Shown: positions 23,941 to 38,300 of the stretch, in pieces
How positions within the stretch are numbered: position 1 is the stretch's first letter
How the letters are laid out: each line of letters opens with the position of its first letter
Source of the DNA: Congeria kusceri
Lineage: Eukaryota > Mollusca > Bivalvia > Myida > Dreissenidae
DNA: 64,000 nucleotides
NCBI GenBank assembly: GCA_027627225.1
Contig: CM051036.1
Location: 34,491,426 to 34,555,425 of the forward strand
Direction of reading: 5' to 3'
Translations under genes and position numbers: made by a program
Notes under the pieces: generated by a model
Databases searched by the model: none
What the model saw: the letters and a program-made list of their open reading frames with translations, nothing else
What the model was told of the DNA's origin: nothing

Positions 23941-23946
23941 AATAAA
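23941..23946 (+). terminator. Candidate PIGN polyadenylation signal
   Basis: AATAAA lies 25 bp after the stop codon (23916). This would give a very short 3' UTR, so a later signal could also be used. Two PIGN-distal ATTAAA/AATAAA-like hexamers occur in the next kilobase, but none stands out. Confidence 0.4.
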
Positions 23947-24481
23947 CATTTTAGCTTGCTCAAGAATAATTTTAAATGTATTCATGCCACAATATTTTGT
24001 AATTATTGCTTTTGAATCTTTTTGTTCTGTATGCAATTTCAGAATTACAGTAATTTGTTTGATTTGCCCTTTGTATTTTAGGAGTCATTATATTGTTATG
24101 AAATCATGGAGTATTTTTTATTCAAGAATTATTAGTTCATAGTTGCTTTGTATATTATTGATCTTTTATACCGATATATGTCTGAACTAATTTCTGACGA
24201 TAACATTCCGTGCATGCCTTTGCAGATTCCACTGAAAATGTATCATTGACAATTTTGATCACTTGCTCACTTGAAAGTGTTTATACAGATAAATGTTCAC
24301 ATTATTGTAAGAGACCTTCTAGAACATGAAAACTGTATTATGTTTTTTGGAGCAGTTAGTTTTAGAAAGCTCTGCAAATTTGGGGAATCTCTTATGAAAA
24401 GTTTATTGAATATCTGCACTATTATCAGTGATAAATTGTTTTAGTCTTAGCATTTACAATGTGTTTGGTTTTACATGATTT

Positions 24482-25770
24482 TTATGGCTGCCATCAAAGA
24501 TGGCAATGTATATTGGTTTGCTAAAGTTGGTCAGTCTGTCTGTCGGTCTGTCTGTCTGTCGGACTGTAGACCACTTTTGTTTCCGCTCTCTTTAGTCCAA
24601 CAGTTTTGATCAGATCTTCATCAAACTTCATGAAAATGTTTATGGGCATAATATCTATGCCAAATTCGATAATCAGCCACTTCGCTTCAGGAATTGTGGA
24701 GTTGTTGCCCCTGAATTATCTCAAATTGGCCTCGTTCAGCCGTTTCTGCTCTCTAAGTTCAACAGTTTTCATCCGATGTTTGCCAAAGTTCATTAAAATG
24801 TTTGTGGGCATAATAATCTCGGCCAAGTTTGATAATGAGCCAATTCACCCCAGGAATTGTGGAATTATTGCCCTTGAATTGTCTAAAATAGGCCGTTTTA
24901 GTCGTTTCCATTCTCCAAGTCCAACAAATTTTAACTGATTGTCCCCAAACTCCATGAAAATGTTTGTGGACATAATATCTTTGCCATGTTTGATAATCAG
25001 CAAAATCGTCCCAGTAATTGTGGAGTTATTGCCCTTGAATTATCTCAAATAGGCCTTTTTAGTCTGTTCCATTCTCCAAGTCCAACATTTTTATCTGATA
25101 TTCACCAAACTTGGTGAAAATCTTTGTGGGCTTAATATCTCAGTCAAGTTCTATAAGGCGTAAAAAAAAATATGTTTGTTTCAGGTAACCCGACCTACCC
25201 TAAAAAAATGCCCCGACCCTAGAACATTTTATTGGGTTTGTCAGATTGACTTTTGTTTTATTTACCTTTTTCAATAATTAAATGTGTTTTTGGATAAATA
25301 AATGTTTTGTTTTGATAGTATTCACTTATAAACAATGTTTAAGGATATTACTGATATGTTTTGAATATTTATTCAGTTTTAGAATCTTCAAGTTGACCAT
25401 TTACCAAAAAAAAAAAAAAAAAAAAAAATCCCGACCTACCTACCCTTATTTTTTTGGGCATGTTACCTGAAACATTTTTTTTTACGCCTAATCAAACAAA
25501 TCATCCCAGTAACTGTGGAGTCTAGTTTTCATCAGATCTTCACCAAAATTGATGAAAATGTTTGAGGTTAAAATACCTTAGTCAAGTTCAATGATTGACC
25601 AAATGGCCCCATGAACTACAGAGTTATGGCCCTTGATTTATTTTAAATTGGCCTTTTTAGCAGTTTCCGCTTCATATGTCCAACAGTTGCCATCTGATCT
25701 TCACCAAAATGGATAATTTATTTCAAGACTGCTCTAATCCTAGAGGTGGCATAACTGTTTTACAAACAGC
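24482..25770 (+). repeat. Composite dispersed element 'B' with ~160-bp internal tandem core
   Basis: It begins 'tttttatggctgccatc', followed by a 'gtctgtctgtcggtctgtc' tract. Then come six or seven degenerate ~160-bp units with 'aagtccaacag', 'tcatgaaaatgtttgtgg', 'ttgataatcagcc' and 'ggagttattgcccttgaa'. It ends near 'ttttacaaacagctcttg'. One unit is interrupted by the MITE at 25157-25488. It fills part of the 3' intergenic region after PIGN. Confidence 0.75.
25157..25488. mobile_element. PIF/Harbinger-like MITE nested in element B, with TAA target duplication
   Basis: The terminal inverted repeats are 'ggcgtaaaaaaaaatatg' at left and 'aaacatttttttttacgcc' at right, with 'gtttcaggtaac' / 'gttaacctgaaac'-type continuation. 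TAA flanks both sides (25154-25156 and 25489-25491). Removing the element and one TAA restores the host-unit pattern seen in neighbouring units (gataatcagc...), so the 3-bp duplication is directly supported. A TAA/TTA duplication of 3 bp is the hallmark of PIF/Harbinger transposition. No coding capacity. Confidence 0.85.
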
Positions 25771-26861
25771 TCTTGTTTTTTAGGGAATAATATTATGCAT
25801 GGTTTAGATGGAGACAAGTAAAAAGGAATATCAATGTTGAAAATATATCTTTCTTTTCCAAATAAATAAGATTTAAGTATCACATCAACATTTGGAGAGA
25901 GATTCAGAAAATATGATGTATGCATATCTTGAAATATATTTATGTGCATGTAATGCAGCTATTTATTTACTGTAATGTTACAACTTTAATATTCGAATGG
26001 ATAGAATACAATTTATCAAGCATGTATGTTATTGTCACTTCATTTACTATTTAAGTGTAAAGGCTTGACATGCATTTACCTTATGTCCGTTACTGTTGTC
26101 GGACATTTATTCAGCATGTCTGAATTTGCAAAAACTAAATTGTTTATGACAATAATTTCTAAATTGTTTATGACAAATACTTTCTAAATAAGGCCTTTGG
26201 ATGGTTTATTGTTATAAAAAGAGTGTTCACAAGATTTTTCTTTAATTTGCCCTAGTGAACTAGTTTTTGACCCCACTCGACCCACTGTCGAACTCGGCCG
26301 AGATAGCTGCACGTAGAACTAAAGAATTGTGTGTATAGAACATATGGAAGTAATTTTTAAAAACTACCTTTATTTCATACAATTTATCACAATTTAAGAA
26401 AACATTTCCAGTGAAATTATATATGCACTTAATATTTCAATATAATAATTGAGTTGGATAACAGTCAGTGTGAGGTTAACGTTTATTCTCTCGATCCTCA
26501 CGAGTCTCCAAGACAGCACTGAATATAACTACAGCAGAACTTGATTATCTCCAACTGGCCTTTGTAGAAATTCTGGATATTTTGAAGTGGACACTATTGC
26601 CCTACTTCATTCCTTTTATTTTTTATATAAAATAAATATGGTTATGGTATTGTCGGCTGTGTCAAAGTGGTTTTCTATCCAACCAGTATTTTTGCACTTA
26701 TTTCTGTGGCAAGACGTATCTGACCATGGTTCAAGTTTGTCACACATTGCAAACATTATAAAGAATCAGTATTTGGATATGTTGAACTTTGGATATGTCA
26801 TTTGTCATTTCGAATTCCCTGTGCTTTGAGATAACGAAGTTCAGCTGTACATGTGTTTTCT

Positions 26862-27845
26862 AGGGTTGGGACAATGCAGTGAATATACTGGTAGATATTG
26901 TATCGATATGCAATGCTTCCGATACGTATCGATACATAAAACCTAAATATTGCTATTTTCAAAGTGACGATCTCCAAACAACATCCAGTTACGTTTCATG
27001 TTACGTTACGTTTGATGATTTTAGACTTCCTAGACGTTAAAATAGAATGCAAAAAAACGATTTCATTGGCTGTTAGGAGGGCTATTGATCAATCAAAACA
27101 TTAGCAAAAACATCAATAAGAACTTGCTTTGTTAATACTATCAAGATGAACAGCGGAAAAAGATACATTTAACTCCAGATATGGTGGAGACACTTGTGCT
27201 TTTTGAAACACAACAAATAATTGAAAGTTACAATATTCTAAAAGTGTTTGTTTTTGACACGTGCATAACATGAAACACAGTGTTTTGTACTTCTCTGGGG
27301 TCATATTCCAGAAACATCTTAAGTGAAATCTTATCGTTTGCCTCAAAATCTTCATTTTTCTTAAGCTTTTTTCCATGTATAAAAAAAAAATTTGCTAAAT
27401 GTTCACTAATAATAAACTTATTATTAACTACTACTTACTAAACTGCAAGTGGATTCATTAATTTAATTTATATGTAAGTTTAAAAATATAACCGTACAAA
27501 AATTGGAACTTAAGTGAAAATAGAAAAATAAACTCAAGATGTTTCTGGAATATGACCCCAGATTAAGGATATTAAATATTCAATAAATATTTTATCACTT
27601 TATTTCGATTGACAGAAAATTTAAAATAACTGTTGCGAACTTAAACATGAATCATATTAAAAGACAGTATTGACTATTAACAAACAACAATATCCACTGT
27701 GTTATTAATAAAAAGATATTTAAATAACTTCCGAACATATATTGTATGCTATATTAAAAAGGTCTGGTTAAAAGTTTGCTTGTAACAGTATAATATGGTT
27801 TTATAGTATCATATTGTAAAATATCGTATTGGCAACCCTCCGTAT
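26862..27845. mobile_element. Possible hAT-like non-autonomous element
   Basis: The left end 'agggttgggacaat' and the right end, read on the other strand as 'agggttgccaatacg', form short imperfect terminal inverted repeats of hAT style. 'gtatcgat' motifs lie near both ends. The interior has no coding frame and hosts the inverted repeat at 27295-27561. The boundaries are approximate. Confidence 0.4.
27295..27561. mobile_element. MITE with ~30-bp terminal inverted repeats, nested
   Basis: The left arm is 'ctggggtcatattccagaaa' then 'catcttaagtgaaa'. The right arm is its near-perfect inverse, 'gatgtttctggaatatgacc' then 'ccag'. No coding capacity. It sits inside the hAT-like element. Confidence 0.8.
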
Positions 27846-28187
27846 CGATGACTTAACATTTTAGGACAAGATTTTACTTACGATGTTTATGGAATACAGT
27901 TAGTATTTCTCAATAAAGTAATACATTTAGGGCCATTGTGATATTGTTATACAGCATGCCTTTGTTTTAACTGTATAGAAAGGAAGCAAACTGCAACAAA
28001 CAAAATAAACATTATATTTATTTTTAATAAATTATCAGCGTTTTTCAAGCCAATATATTGCACTACAATGTACACAGATAATACTACATGCATAATTATG
28101 ATAATGATACCGTTAAATACGTACAAAATGAACGTGCGAGACTAATTATTGTTTGCTTTGGATGATATGGTAGAACGTTTAAATCAA

Positions 28188-28406
28188 ATGAGGCATGTGG
28201 TGGGAAATCCGGGTTAAATGCATGTGCGAAAAGTGGCTGCCTGGATCCAGGACGGCGCTCTCCGCCTACGATGGATTAATGTCTAGAAGAGACTTCCTTG
28301 AAACAGAAAATACCATAAAAGCGGAAAGTGTCGTCAGTCTAATCCGAGACAACACTATAAGCACATGCATTTTACCCGGGTTTTCCACCACAGGCCTCAA
28401 ATGTAC
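28188..28406. mobile_element. MITE family 'M1', copy 4
   Basis: The ends are 'gaggcatgtggtgggaaa' and 'ttttccaccacaggcctc'. The module 'agaagagacttccttgaaac' appears in the inverse orientation relative to copy 1. 'aaat' flanks both ends, a possible 4-bp target duplication. Confidence 0.8.
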
Positions 28407-28732
28407 AATAACGAACAACAACAAAATTTACACATTACTTTGTGTGTTAACTGATTCATGGTTAAATAGCATAGGAAACAAGAAATAAGGTCGATATTTC
28501 AGTAATAAAAATTATGCACAATGCAAGCCAAGTGTTGATGATAACAAAATTCATGGACTAATGAATGAGTTTTTCTGCTGGAAAACAGTCGGCTACCCCA
28601 AAAGCACCAATAACATTTGTATAAGAGATATAATGCATGTTTAAAGCAATTTCTCATGCATGCACATGTATGATCATTCTGGATGTGCTGTAAACAAAAC
28701 ATTTCTTAATTTAGAAAATTTCTTTATTTAGG

Positions 28733-28738
28733 ATTATG
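28733..28738 (-). terminator. Candidate KIF14 polyadenylation signal
   Basis: AATAAA on the minus strand (TTTATT on plus), about 640 bp beyond the KIF14 stop codon. I chose it because no closer canonical hexamer is obvious. Transcript data would be needed to confirm it. Confidence 0.3.
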
Positions 28739-29374
28739 TTCAAACCATGTTTCAAACTTGTCCATGTACATGAAAATTGTTAAACATAAATCCTGTAATC
28801 ACAGTTACTGTTTAACAATACAGAGATCATCCTATCGCAATATCAGAAATGACGCGAGGTATAGTATAAAAGCATGCACATTTCTTAAGCAATAATTAGC
28901 ATAGGTTGACCATACAAACATATTATTTTCTCCTATGAAAGTAGTAAAAGGATGACACTATCATGCTAGCTTTCGATAAATGTATTGTCATTACAACAAC
29001 TGAAAGTTACATTTCCAGAAAACAATTTAATGTGTATATCCAAGATTTCTATGTTAAAACATTGCTGAGGTTCTAAAAAAAACTGACTTGCTTTGTGAAC
29101 GCAATGGTAAGATAACAAATGATGTACATGAGGTACAATGCATATGATATTAGAACTACTGCAAAGCAATTATGTATATGTGCATTGCATATCAACACAT
29201 TGCTTGGTTATTGCATTTTAAAAGTTAAGACTACAGTAATCTTACATACAAATGTATGTAACTAGGCGTCCCTATCTAACTATAACCTCAGCTAAAAATC
29301 CCCATCTATCAACAAAACACATTTACTGGTAACTTGCATAGATATCAACGAACTAACTGGTTCTTTCTTTGGCA

Positions 29375-32300
29375 TCAACTGTTGTCATCATCAATTTTTA
29401 ACTGGCTCACTACACGTTTAGGCTGTGATGGCAACAGACGCTTGCCTCGCGGGGTGTCCATAGCGACGGCCCTGTCCTGTGGAATAACTTTATAAACACT
29501 TTCAATGAGATCGTTAATGCAGCCCTGGATGTCGTTGTACACATACTCGAGCAGTTCTTGTTGAGTTTCCGACAAGCTCTCCTCCGATCTTTCCTGGTCT
29601 GCTTCCGATCGTCCCGGAGATTTGACTGTGTCTCGTCCGCACACTTCTGCTACGTTTTCAGAACACTTCCTAAGTACTTCTGCTGACTTAATTAACTTCA
29701 ACAGGTACATTTCCCCACCTGGATTAAATGTGTAAGCATGTTATAGAAAGAACAACTAAATAAATAGATGGTATTACTATTACAATTATCTAGAAAAGTT
29801 CTTGCAAAAGTACTATTTGTGCAAACCTACAGTACAGGGCTCACTCTGCCATTCGCCAAATTGACGATACGCTATGGGATTTATAACCACGCCTACCTAG
29901 AATCAAGTCCGACAAACACTGCTGACAGTAAACACATGTTTTACAAGACATATCTGTCAAACAATTAAGTCCCAGCATTCTGAATGGCTAAACGCATTGT
30001 CAATAAAATCTCGTAAACTAGCCAATGGCTAAAACTTTTGGCTAAATATATTTCCATTTGATATAAATTTGCCTTTATAAAACCATATACAAAACCAACA
30101 CATGTGAGGGATTTCAAGAAAGCACGGTAAATTTGGCTCAAGAAAATGTTAAGCCAGGGAAGCTATGACTACAGGCTACATAAAGTTCATACTTGCATAA
30201 AGATGTTAGTTACTACTTACTAGATTCACATCATAAAGATGTTAGTTATTACTTACTAGATTCACATGTGTAATTATGATGTAAACAACATTCACCCTGA
30301 TTTTTTTTTTTTCACAAATTGCTTTTGCAACAACAACAATTTCTGCAGAGAAATGTAGACCAGAGCACAATCAAGCATTTCAAACCTTCTAATGCAGGCG
30401 CATCCCGAGTGAAAAGCAGATTAATATCTCCACTAGACACGGTCGCTTAATTAATTTTCATAAATTGCTTTTTTTCAACCAGCCTTTGCAGCAACAACTC
30501 CTGTGCACAAATATTGACCAGAGTTGGTATTCACAAAGCTCCTAAGGAAAATCTTAATTTAAGTTCGACTTTAGTGAACATTTCAGATCAAATTTTCTAT
30601 GTAAAAACCATGGATTTTTGTTTACATAAGGGTAAAATATGAAATATTAAAGCATTATTTACTTGTTTGAATGTAAAAAAATCTACATGAAACAGCCACA
30701 GGCTTACAGAATTTTATTACTTTAAGGAAATAATTTTTCTTTAAGGAGCTTAGTGAATATGGGTCGAGAGGACAATCAAGCATTTCAAACCTTCTAATGC
30801 AGGCTCTGCCTGGTTGAGAATCAGATTGACGGTCTCAACTAGAGCGCTGATGTGCGAGATCAGCTGCTGGAACTTGCGGTAGCTGTATGAGTCAAAGTGG
30901 CCGTCGCCGCTAATCGACTTCTCCATGTTGCTGATGTCCACCTCCACCTACATGTACAAACAAATGTATTGAGGAATAGTTACAAGAATTAAACTACAAA
31001 TACCAACAAGTACATGTAAACCAAACAACTCTTATCATTATCACGCAGGCATTGATAAAATTACACCCCAGTGGGATAAACTGAGATATATTCCCACATT
31101 GTGGGATAAACTGAGATATATTCCCACGTTGTGGGATAAACTGAGATATACTCCCACATTGTGGGATAAACTGAGATATATTCCCACATTGTGGGATAAA
31201 CTTAGATATATTCTCACATTGTGAGATATATTCCCACATTGTGGGATAAACTGAGATATATTCCCACATTGTGGGATAAACTTAGATATATTCTCACATT
31301 GTGGGTTAAATCAAACATGCACAGTACAATGACGTCATTTTGTTGATTTCTGTGACATCATTTTATGTTTTTCTTGTTCTTTAGTATGTTATCCATTATT
31401 TATTTTCAAAATAAAAACAGAAAATGATGGGATAAACAGAATACTAGGTAAGTGTTAAATAGATTTAGTTAATTTGCTACGGCTTGTGGTTTAGTTTTTC
31501 TGAGCCTCGCTAAGTACCGTATCTTTATTCAACACTAATTTAGTATTCTCTCTTTATATTCTGACAAAATTTAACTCCAAAACAGACATTTCCACAAATG
31601 CTACTCATAATGAAATTAATAATTATAGTGTTTTATCCAATAATTGAACTTGGATAGTCCACTATGTTTACCTATTTGACACAAAAAAGCATGTACTAAA
31701 GCTTGTTAAATGCTTGTGAAGGTCAATGAATGGAAATTAATCATTAACAATACCAGGGGATGAGTTGAAAATGTCTGTGGCAAAAACTCTAAAGGTATAT
31801 TAGTTTTTGTTTTCTAGATGTTTATTGTCCTATCTTAAATATTTTAATTTTTTAAAACTAAACATTTAAATGTAGGTGAAATCTAAAACAATACGGTTAA
31901 GCATAGGCATTTGATGATGAGGGCACAAAATGAGGCAGTTAAGTTCTTTAAATAACATCATCAAGATGTTAAACAAGATTCATCAGCACAACCATTTTTC
32001 ACATAACGTCCAGCCCTAGTTCAGACGATTTCCATTGCCAGACATGTTGACCTGTATGACAGTTACCTGGATTTGCTGACACTTCAGGAGGAGATCTTTA
32101 CAAGAAGACACCAGGATTTCCAGGTTCTGGGCAATCTCCACCATGCTCTGAAAAACATGTAATAACCACTGTCAGGGTTTGAAATCTAGATTACAATTAT
32201 AATAAGGTTAGTACACTCTTATATTTAAAACATTTAACGTTTCATGACCTGTTTAAATTTAATGCAAACTTGATTTGACAACTTCACACTCATATGGTAT

Positions 32301-35300
32301 GCTCTTGCACACAGAGCAAAGTAAAATATATAATGTTGCTGTGAACAACAAAAACTAAACTAATGATAAATTAAGGTTACACTGCTCAAATACTACACTT
32401 TATTTCAAAAGTTTACTAAGACTAATAATACATGTAAATGCATGAAAGATAAATCCATGTAAGGTACCAGTAACCAAAATGTTGGACTACCACACTATGA
32501 AAGTGACTACCAACATACAAAAGTGACTGCCACTGTCACACTATGAAAGTGACTACCATACTTTAAAAATGACTACTACTCTATGAAAGTGACTACCAAA
32601 ATACAAAAGTGACTGTAACTGTCACACTATGAAAGTGACTACCACACTTTAAAAATGACTACTACTCTATGAAAGTGACTACCAAAATATAAAAGTGACT
32701 GCCACTGTCCCACTATGAAAGTGACTACCACACTTTAAAAATGACTACTACTCTATGAAAGTGACTACCAAAATACAAAAGTGACTGCCACTGTCACACT
32801 ATGAAAGTGACTACCACACTTTAAAATGACTACTACCACACTTTAAAAATGACTACCACTCTATGAAAGTGACCACCAAAATACAAAAGTTACTTCCACT
32901 GGCTCACTATGAAAGTGACTACCACACTATGAAAGTGACTACCAAAATACAGATGTGACTGCCACTGCCACACTATGAAAGTGACTACCAAACTATGAAA
33001 GAGACTATCACACTATGGTAGTGACTACCACACTATGAAAGTGACTGCCACACTATGGTTAAGACTAACACACCATGAAAGTGACTGCCACACTATGGTG
33101 AAGACTATGGCACACTATGAAAGTGACTACCACACTATGAAAGTGACTACCTAAATACAGATGTGACTGCCACTGCCACACTATGAAAGTGACTACCACA
33201 CTATGAAAGTGACTGCCACACTATGGCAAAGACCATCACACTATGAAAGTGACAACCACTCTATGACAGTGACTACTGCAATATGAGAGTGACTACCAAA
33301 CTATAACAGAGACTACCACAGTATGGTGACTACCACACCACGAAAGTGGCTGCCACACTATGGTAAACACTGTCACACTATGAAAGTGACTACCACACTA
33401 TGAAAGTGACAACCACACTATGGTAGTGACTCCCACACTATGAAAGTGACAACCACGCTATGGTAGTGACTACCACACTATGAAAGTGACTACCAAACTA
33501 TGAAAGTGACAACCACACTATGGTAGTGACTACCACACTATGGTAGTGACTATCACACTATGAAAGTGACTACAGCGCTATGGAAGTGACTACCACACCA
33601 TGAAAGTGACTCCCTGCTACACCATGACTACAACACTATAAAAGTGAATACCAAAATACACTAGTGACTACCACACTATGAAAGTGACTAATGTGCTATA
33701 AAGTGACTACCACACTATGAAAGTGACTACCACACAATGAAAGTGACTACCACACTATGAAAGTGGCAGTATAACACTATGAAAGTGACTACAATATTAT
33801 GAAAGTGACTACCACACAATGAAAGTGACTACCACACTATGAAAGTGACGACCACACTACGAAAGTGGCAGTATAACACTATGAAAGTTACTACCACAAT
33901 ATGAAAGTGGCAGTACCACACTATGAAAGTGACTACCGTACTATGAAAGTGACTACCGCACTACAAAAGTGACTACCACACTATGAAAGTGACTACTACT
34001 CAATGTGTGTTACTACCGCTCTATGAAAGTGACTGGTATTTAGGGTGTTATTACTGCACTATGAATGTGACTGGTACTTACAGTGTTCGCACTGGCAGCA
34101 TCATTCAGGGACTGAGCCTTGGTTTCAAAGTCATCCAGCGTCTTCATGGCTCCCTGTAACGTCTTGTCTATGAATGTCTCACAGCCATTCAGAAATGACT
34201 GGCAAATGTTTCTGTGTGGCTGGAAAACAAATACGTCATTAAATGTACTTCTTCAAGAAATGCTTATACTGAGCCATACTAAAATAATATGATTTTCTTG
34301 GCCAAAACACAATTTCAGTAGATTACATGTTCATGTTAAAACTCAAAAGATTTAAGATTGAAATATTTCAAATACTGGATAAAACCCCCCACCTCATCAT
34401 CACTGTCATGCCTGGAGGCCATGCTGTTGTCAAGGTACAAGATGGTGGTATCCGTTGCCAGGGCCAGCTCCCCTACCAGTCTACACACTGAGTGGATGCC
34501 GTCACTGAGCCGCGCTACAGACTCCTCCATCAGGCTCTCAATGTCACTCTCACAGCCCTGGGGACACAGAACATAAATATAAATGGGGAAAAGATCTAGG
34601 ATTAAGAAAGGTAGAAGGTGATGCTTAAAAGGGGCCGGGTGGAAAGACAGACTAGTTATCTGACATTTTCTAAACATTTGGTAAATACAGGTTGTTTTTT
34701 TTTCATTTTCATGCTTCTTAGCAAGGTTTTGATAAGGTTGCTTTTAAATATACAATCGACTCCCAATGCCTTGAACACGCTTGTCTCTAATTTATCGTTG
34801 GCTCGAAGTTTCTTCAAGGGACCGCTATTTTATTGCTTTATATTCACATAAATTTCTGTCGTTTGGCTCAAATTCGCAAAGGTCGAAGTGTTTGTCACAG
34901 TTCCAGTTACAGTTTTCACACATTTGATTGTGTTTGGCTCGAAATTCTTTCGGCCAAGTGGTTAATAGATTAGATGCGCTTGATTAGTGAAGTGTTGTGA
35001 GAACGCAATAATTGATTTCACAGCTTTTACTTACTAAACATAAAGAACAATAATAAATTATATAAATAAATTTTTTATGTAAGTTAATTACCATTACATT
35101 TATCGGTATACTCTTTAATCAGAAATGTGAAAATTAAGCCGACAAATTTCAGACACATTATTATATATATATATTTATCACATGCTATACCTTGTCTCCC
35201 GTGTAATACAACCATTACGAATATTTCTTCTATCTTACACATGTGTAAGATAAAATTTGAACGTTTTCATTGGCTACATATTCTTTGACTGACCAATCGC

Positions 35301-38300
35301 ATGACGTTATTTTGGTGAAACCACGTCGTCAACATGAAGTGACGTCACGCCAATACACAAATTTTAGGATTTATCAACATGTTTTGGTAAAATTAGACGT
35401 TTTTTTTTTTGTTTAAAAGCATGTGATAAAAAAGATCTGACACTCGTCATTTCATCTCGTCCTGGAAATTCGTTAGTAAGCTCGCCAAAGGCTCGCTTAC
35501 TAACAAAATTCCTGAACTCGTTTAATAAAATATGGTATGAAATGACAACTTTTGTCAGATCCTATATTCAGGGATCTCACTAGGATTCTAAAATAGGAGT
35601 CCTGGGACTCCTTACCACTAAAAAGTAGGAGTCCCAAATAGAAAAAAAAGTTAAAGTCAAGTATGTGACGCATGAAAGTTAATGGAATTTATACATTTAT
35701 ACAATATATGACAGTTATAAATAAAATAATAATCATGATAATAATAATACTAATAATGTTATTTTTATTATTATTTGGTTATGTAATTAAAACAATATTT
35801 TTGTAACAATAATTTAAAACAGGTAAATTCTGGACAATTAGATATTGATGGTCTAAACTTGTTGACTGATTTGTTATGTGTAGGCCTAGTAAAAAGTTAT
35901 GATGCAGTGATTACAGCCCAACAGGCAGGTACCAACGCATAAGTTACTGTCAAGTACAGTAATGGTGAAACAGGTTAACAATATAAAAATGTTGAAAAGG
36001 AGCAATTATTGGTGATATGAAACACCAAAATATGTGTTTGCATGTGTTTTACAAACGTTTGTGATCTAAAAGGTCGGCGACGAAAATTTTCGCGAAGTCG
36101 CGAAAATATGTGACGTTACCAAATTTTGTACTTAAATTACCACCAGTATTGTTAATATATGTCTTGTCATATGTGTTATATACTAGAAAGTTCCTTTATG
36201 TATGATTATTGATCTATGCTTTTATATTCCTGTCAAAATTCAGCCCTAGATTTTCGTATAAAATATCTGTCAAAACAAAATTTATCCCCGTATTACCGAG
36301 ATTTAGCTTTTATTCATGAAATTTGATTGGCAATATTAATTAATGAAATCAGCTGAAACTGTTTCTCACTCATTTTACCAATGCTGTTTGTTTTAAGTTG
36401 TCAACTATGTTCTAATTGTTCTTAATTGAGGTTGCCTTTTGTCATATCAACGAGTGACAAATGTAATTTTCCAATGAAAATAACAGTAACTGTCTCGAAT
36501 GGTGTGGGCGGAGCTAAGGGACTGCGGTGGGCGGAGCTAAAGCACAAAGACTTTGACAGCTGCAGTGTGTACTGGACTGGGGCCAATATTGAGTTTTATC
36601 GCGACTACTGCCGAGTTTACTGCAGGCACTCATGTATGTGTTAAATAACAGGGTATACGCAGTAAGCGAAAAAGCATGCGTCCCGAGGACTCTTGGCATG
36701 GGTATGACATGAGTCCTTTTGAAAAAACATGCGTCCAAATACGCTTGATTTTGCCTTTCCGAGAAGCCTGATATTTATATATTCACATTCTCGTACTCCG
36801 TTTAGCTCATAGTTTCGATGGCTCCAGTGACTGGAAAATGATTTTTCCATATGAGATAATTTCTCATCTTCACAAAAATCTATGGGATTTTAAAAAAATC
36901 TATGGGATTTCTGGATCTTATCCTACATCAACCTGTGCAAAGATATAATCAGTGCATGCTCATATGCAGAAGAAATACCATTAAATATTGAACTCATCAT
37001 AGAATAACGTTGTTCTACCAATATATATCTCTTTTAAGATTGATACTGATAACCATTACAGCATTACACACTTAAGTGATATCCAATTATTCCCAAACGT
37101 AAGTGATGTCTTTTTACTAGCTTCTTAATCTAAGCTTTTAACTAGACATGCGTCCGTAGGACATGGATGCCCCCACATTCCGCTGGTTGTCACAAAACTT
37201 TGCTGATGTAGGAAAAAAAAACACAAAAATACCCAGGTGCACAAGTTCACATGCTGATGAATATGTTTATAAAGTTTCATCACTTTAGCAGTAATATTTT
37301 TTAGTTACACGCGACGCAAATCCCCAAATGTCATTTCTTTGCTAAAACAGGGCCATAACTCAGCTGAAGTCGGAAAAAATGCACTAAAAAAATACCCAGG
37401 TGCACAAGTTCACATGCTGATTAATATGTTTATAAAGTTTCATCACTCATACTTTTTGAGTTACGCACGATACAAGTCCAAAAATGACATTTTTTTCGAA
37501 AAAAAAAGGACATAACTATGCTGATGTCGGAAAACACTTCAACAAAAGATCCAGGTACACAAGGTCACATGATGATTAATAGGTTTATAAAGTTTCATCA
37601 CTCTAGCAATAATACTTTTTGAGTTACGCGCGATGCTAGTCCAAAAATGTATCTTTTTTTTAAAAAGGGCCATAACTCCGCTTATGTCGGATAAAAATTC
37701 ACCAAAATACCCTGGTGCACAAGCCCAGATGCAGAAGAATATGCTTATAACGTTTCGTCACTCTAGCAATTATACTTTTTGAGTTACGCGCGACACAAAA
37801 ATCCGAGGGACAGAAGGACGGACAAGGGCAATCTATATGCCCCCTTTCTAAAGAGGGGGCATAAAAAAACAACAAGCCACGTTATCATCCAAAGGCTAAA
37901 AACTTCAACAAAACACTAGAATGTAGAGAATGACTAATCTCAGTGTTACCTGCATGAAGCGCGCCACATAACTGCCCATGACCCTGACCTGGTCATTGAC
38001 CTTGGAGAGGAGGTCGTGTATCAGGGCCGAGTGCAGGTGCTTGAACATGCAGGTGAGCAGGTTACTGAGGGTGAGCAGCTGGTGGAACGCTACTGTCATC
38101 TGTATACATGTAGACTGAAACAAGAAATAGACAAATATGGGATAACACAACCATCATCTGTATACATGTAGACTGAAACAACAAATAGACAAATATGGGA
38201 TAACACAACCATCATCTGTATACATGCAGACTGAAAGAACACAGACAAATATGGGATAACACTACCATCACCTGTATACATGTAGACTGAAACAACAAAT

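Larger units (their letters stand above)
34700..37141. other. KIF14 intron, AT-rich, no exon seen
   Basis: This is part of the long intron between exons 37950-38114 and 34393-34557. I see no conserved coding frame. It contains a perfect palindrome at 35232-35251, an inverted repeat at 35432-35571 and low-complexity AT stretches near 35680-35800. Confidence 0.6.

Noticed and set aside
26587..26829. 80-codon plus-strand open frame in the intergenic region
   Set aside because: No conserved motif or splice context; typical chance ORF length in AT-rich DNA.
31066..31310. 30-bp array as another splice-edge array
   Set aside because: It lies about 120 bp from the acceptor at 30948 and its unit does not resemble the junction.
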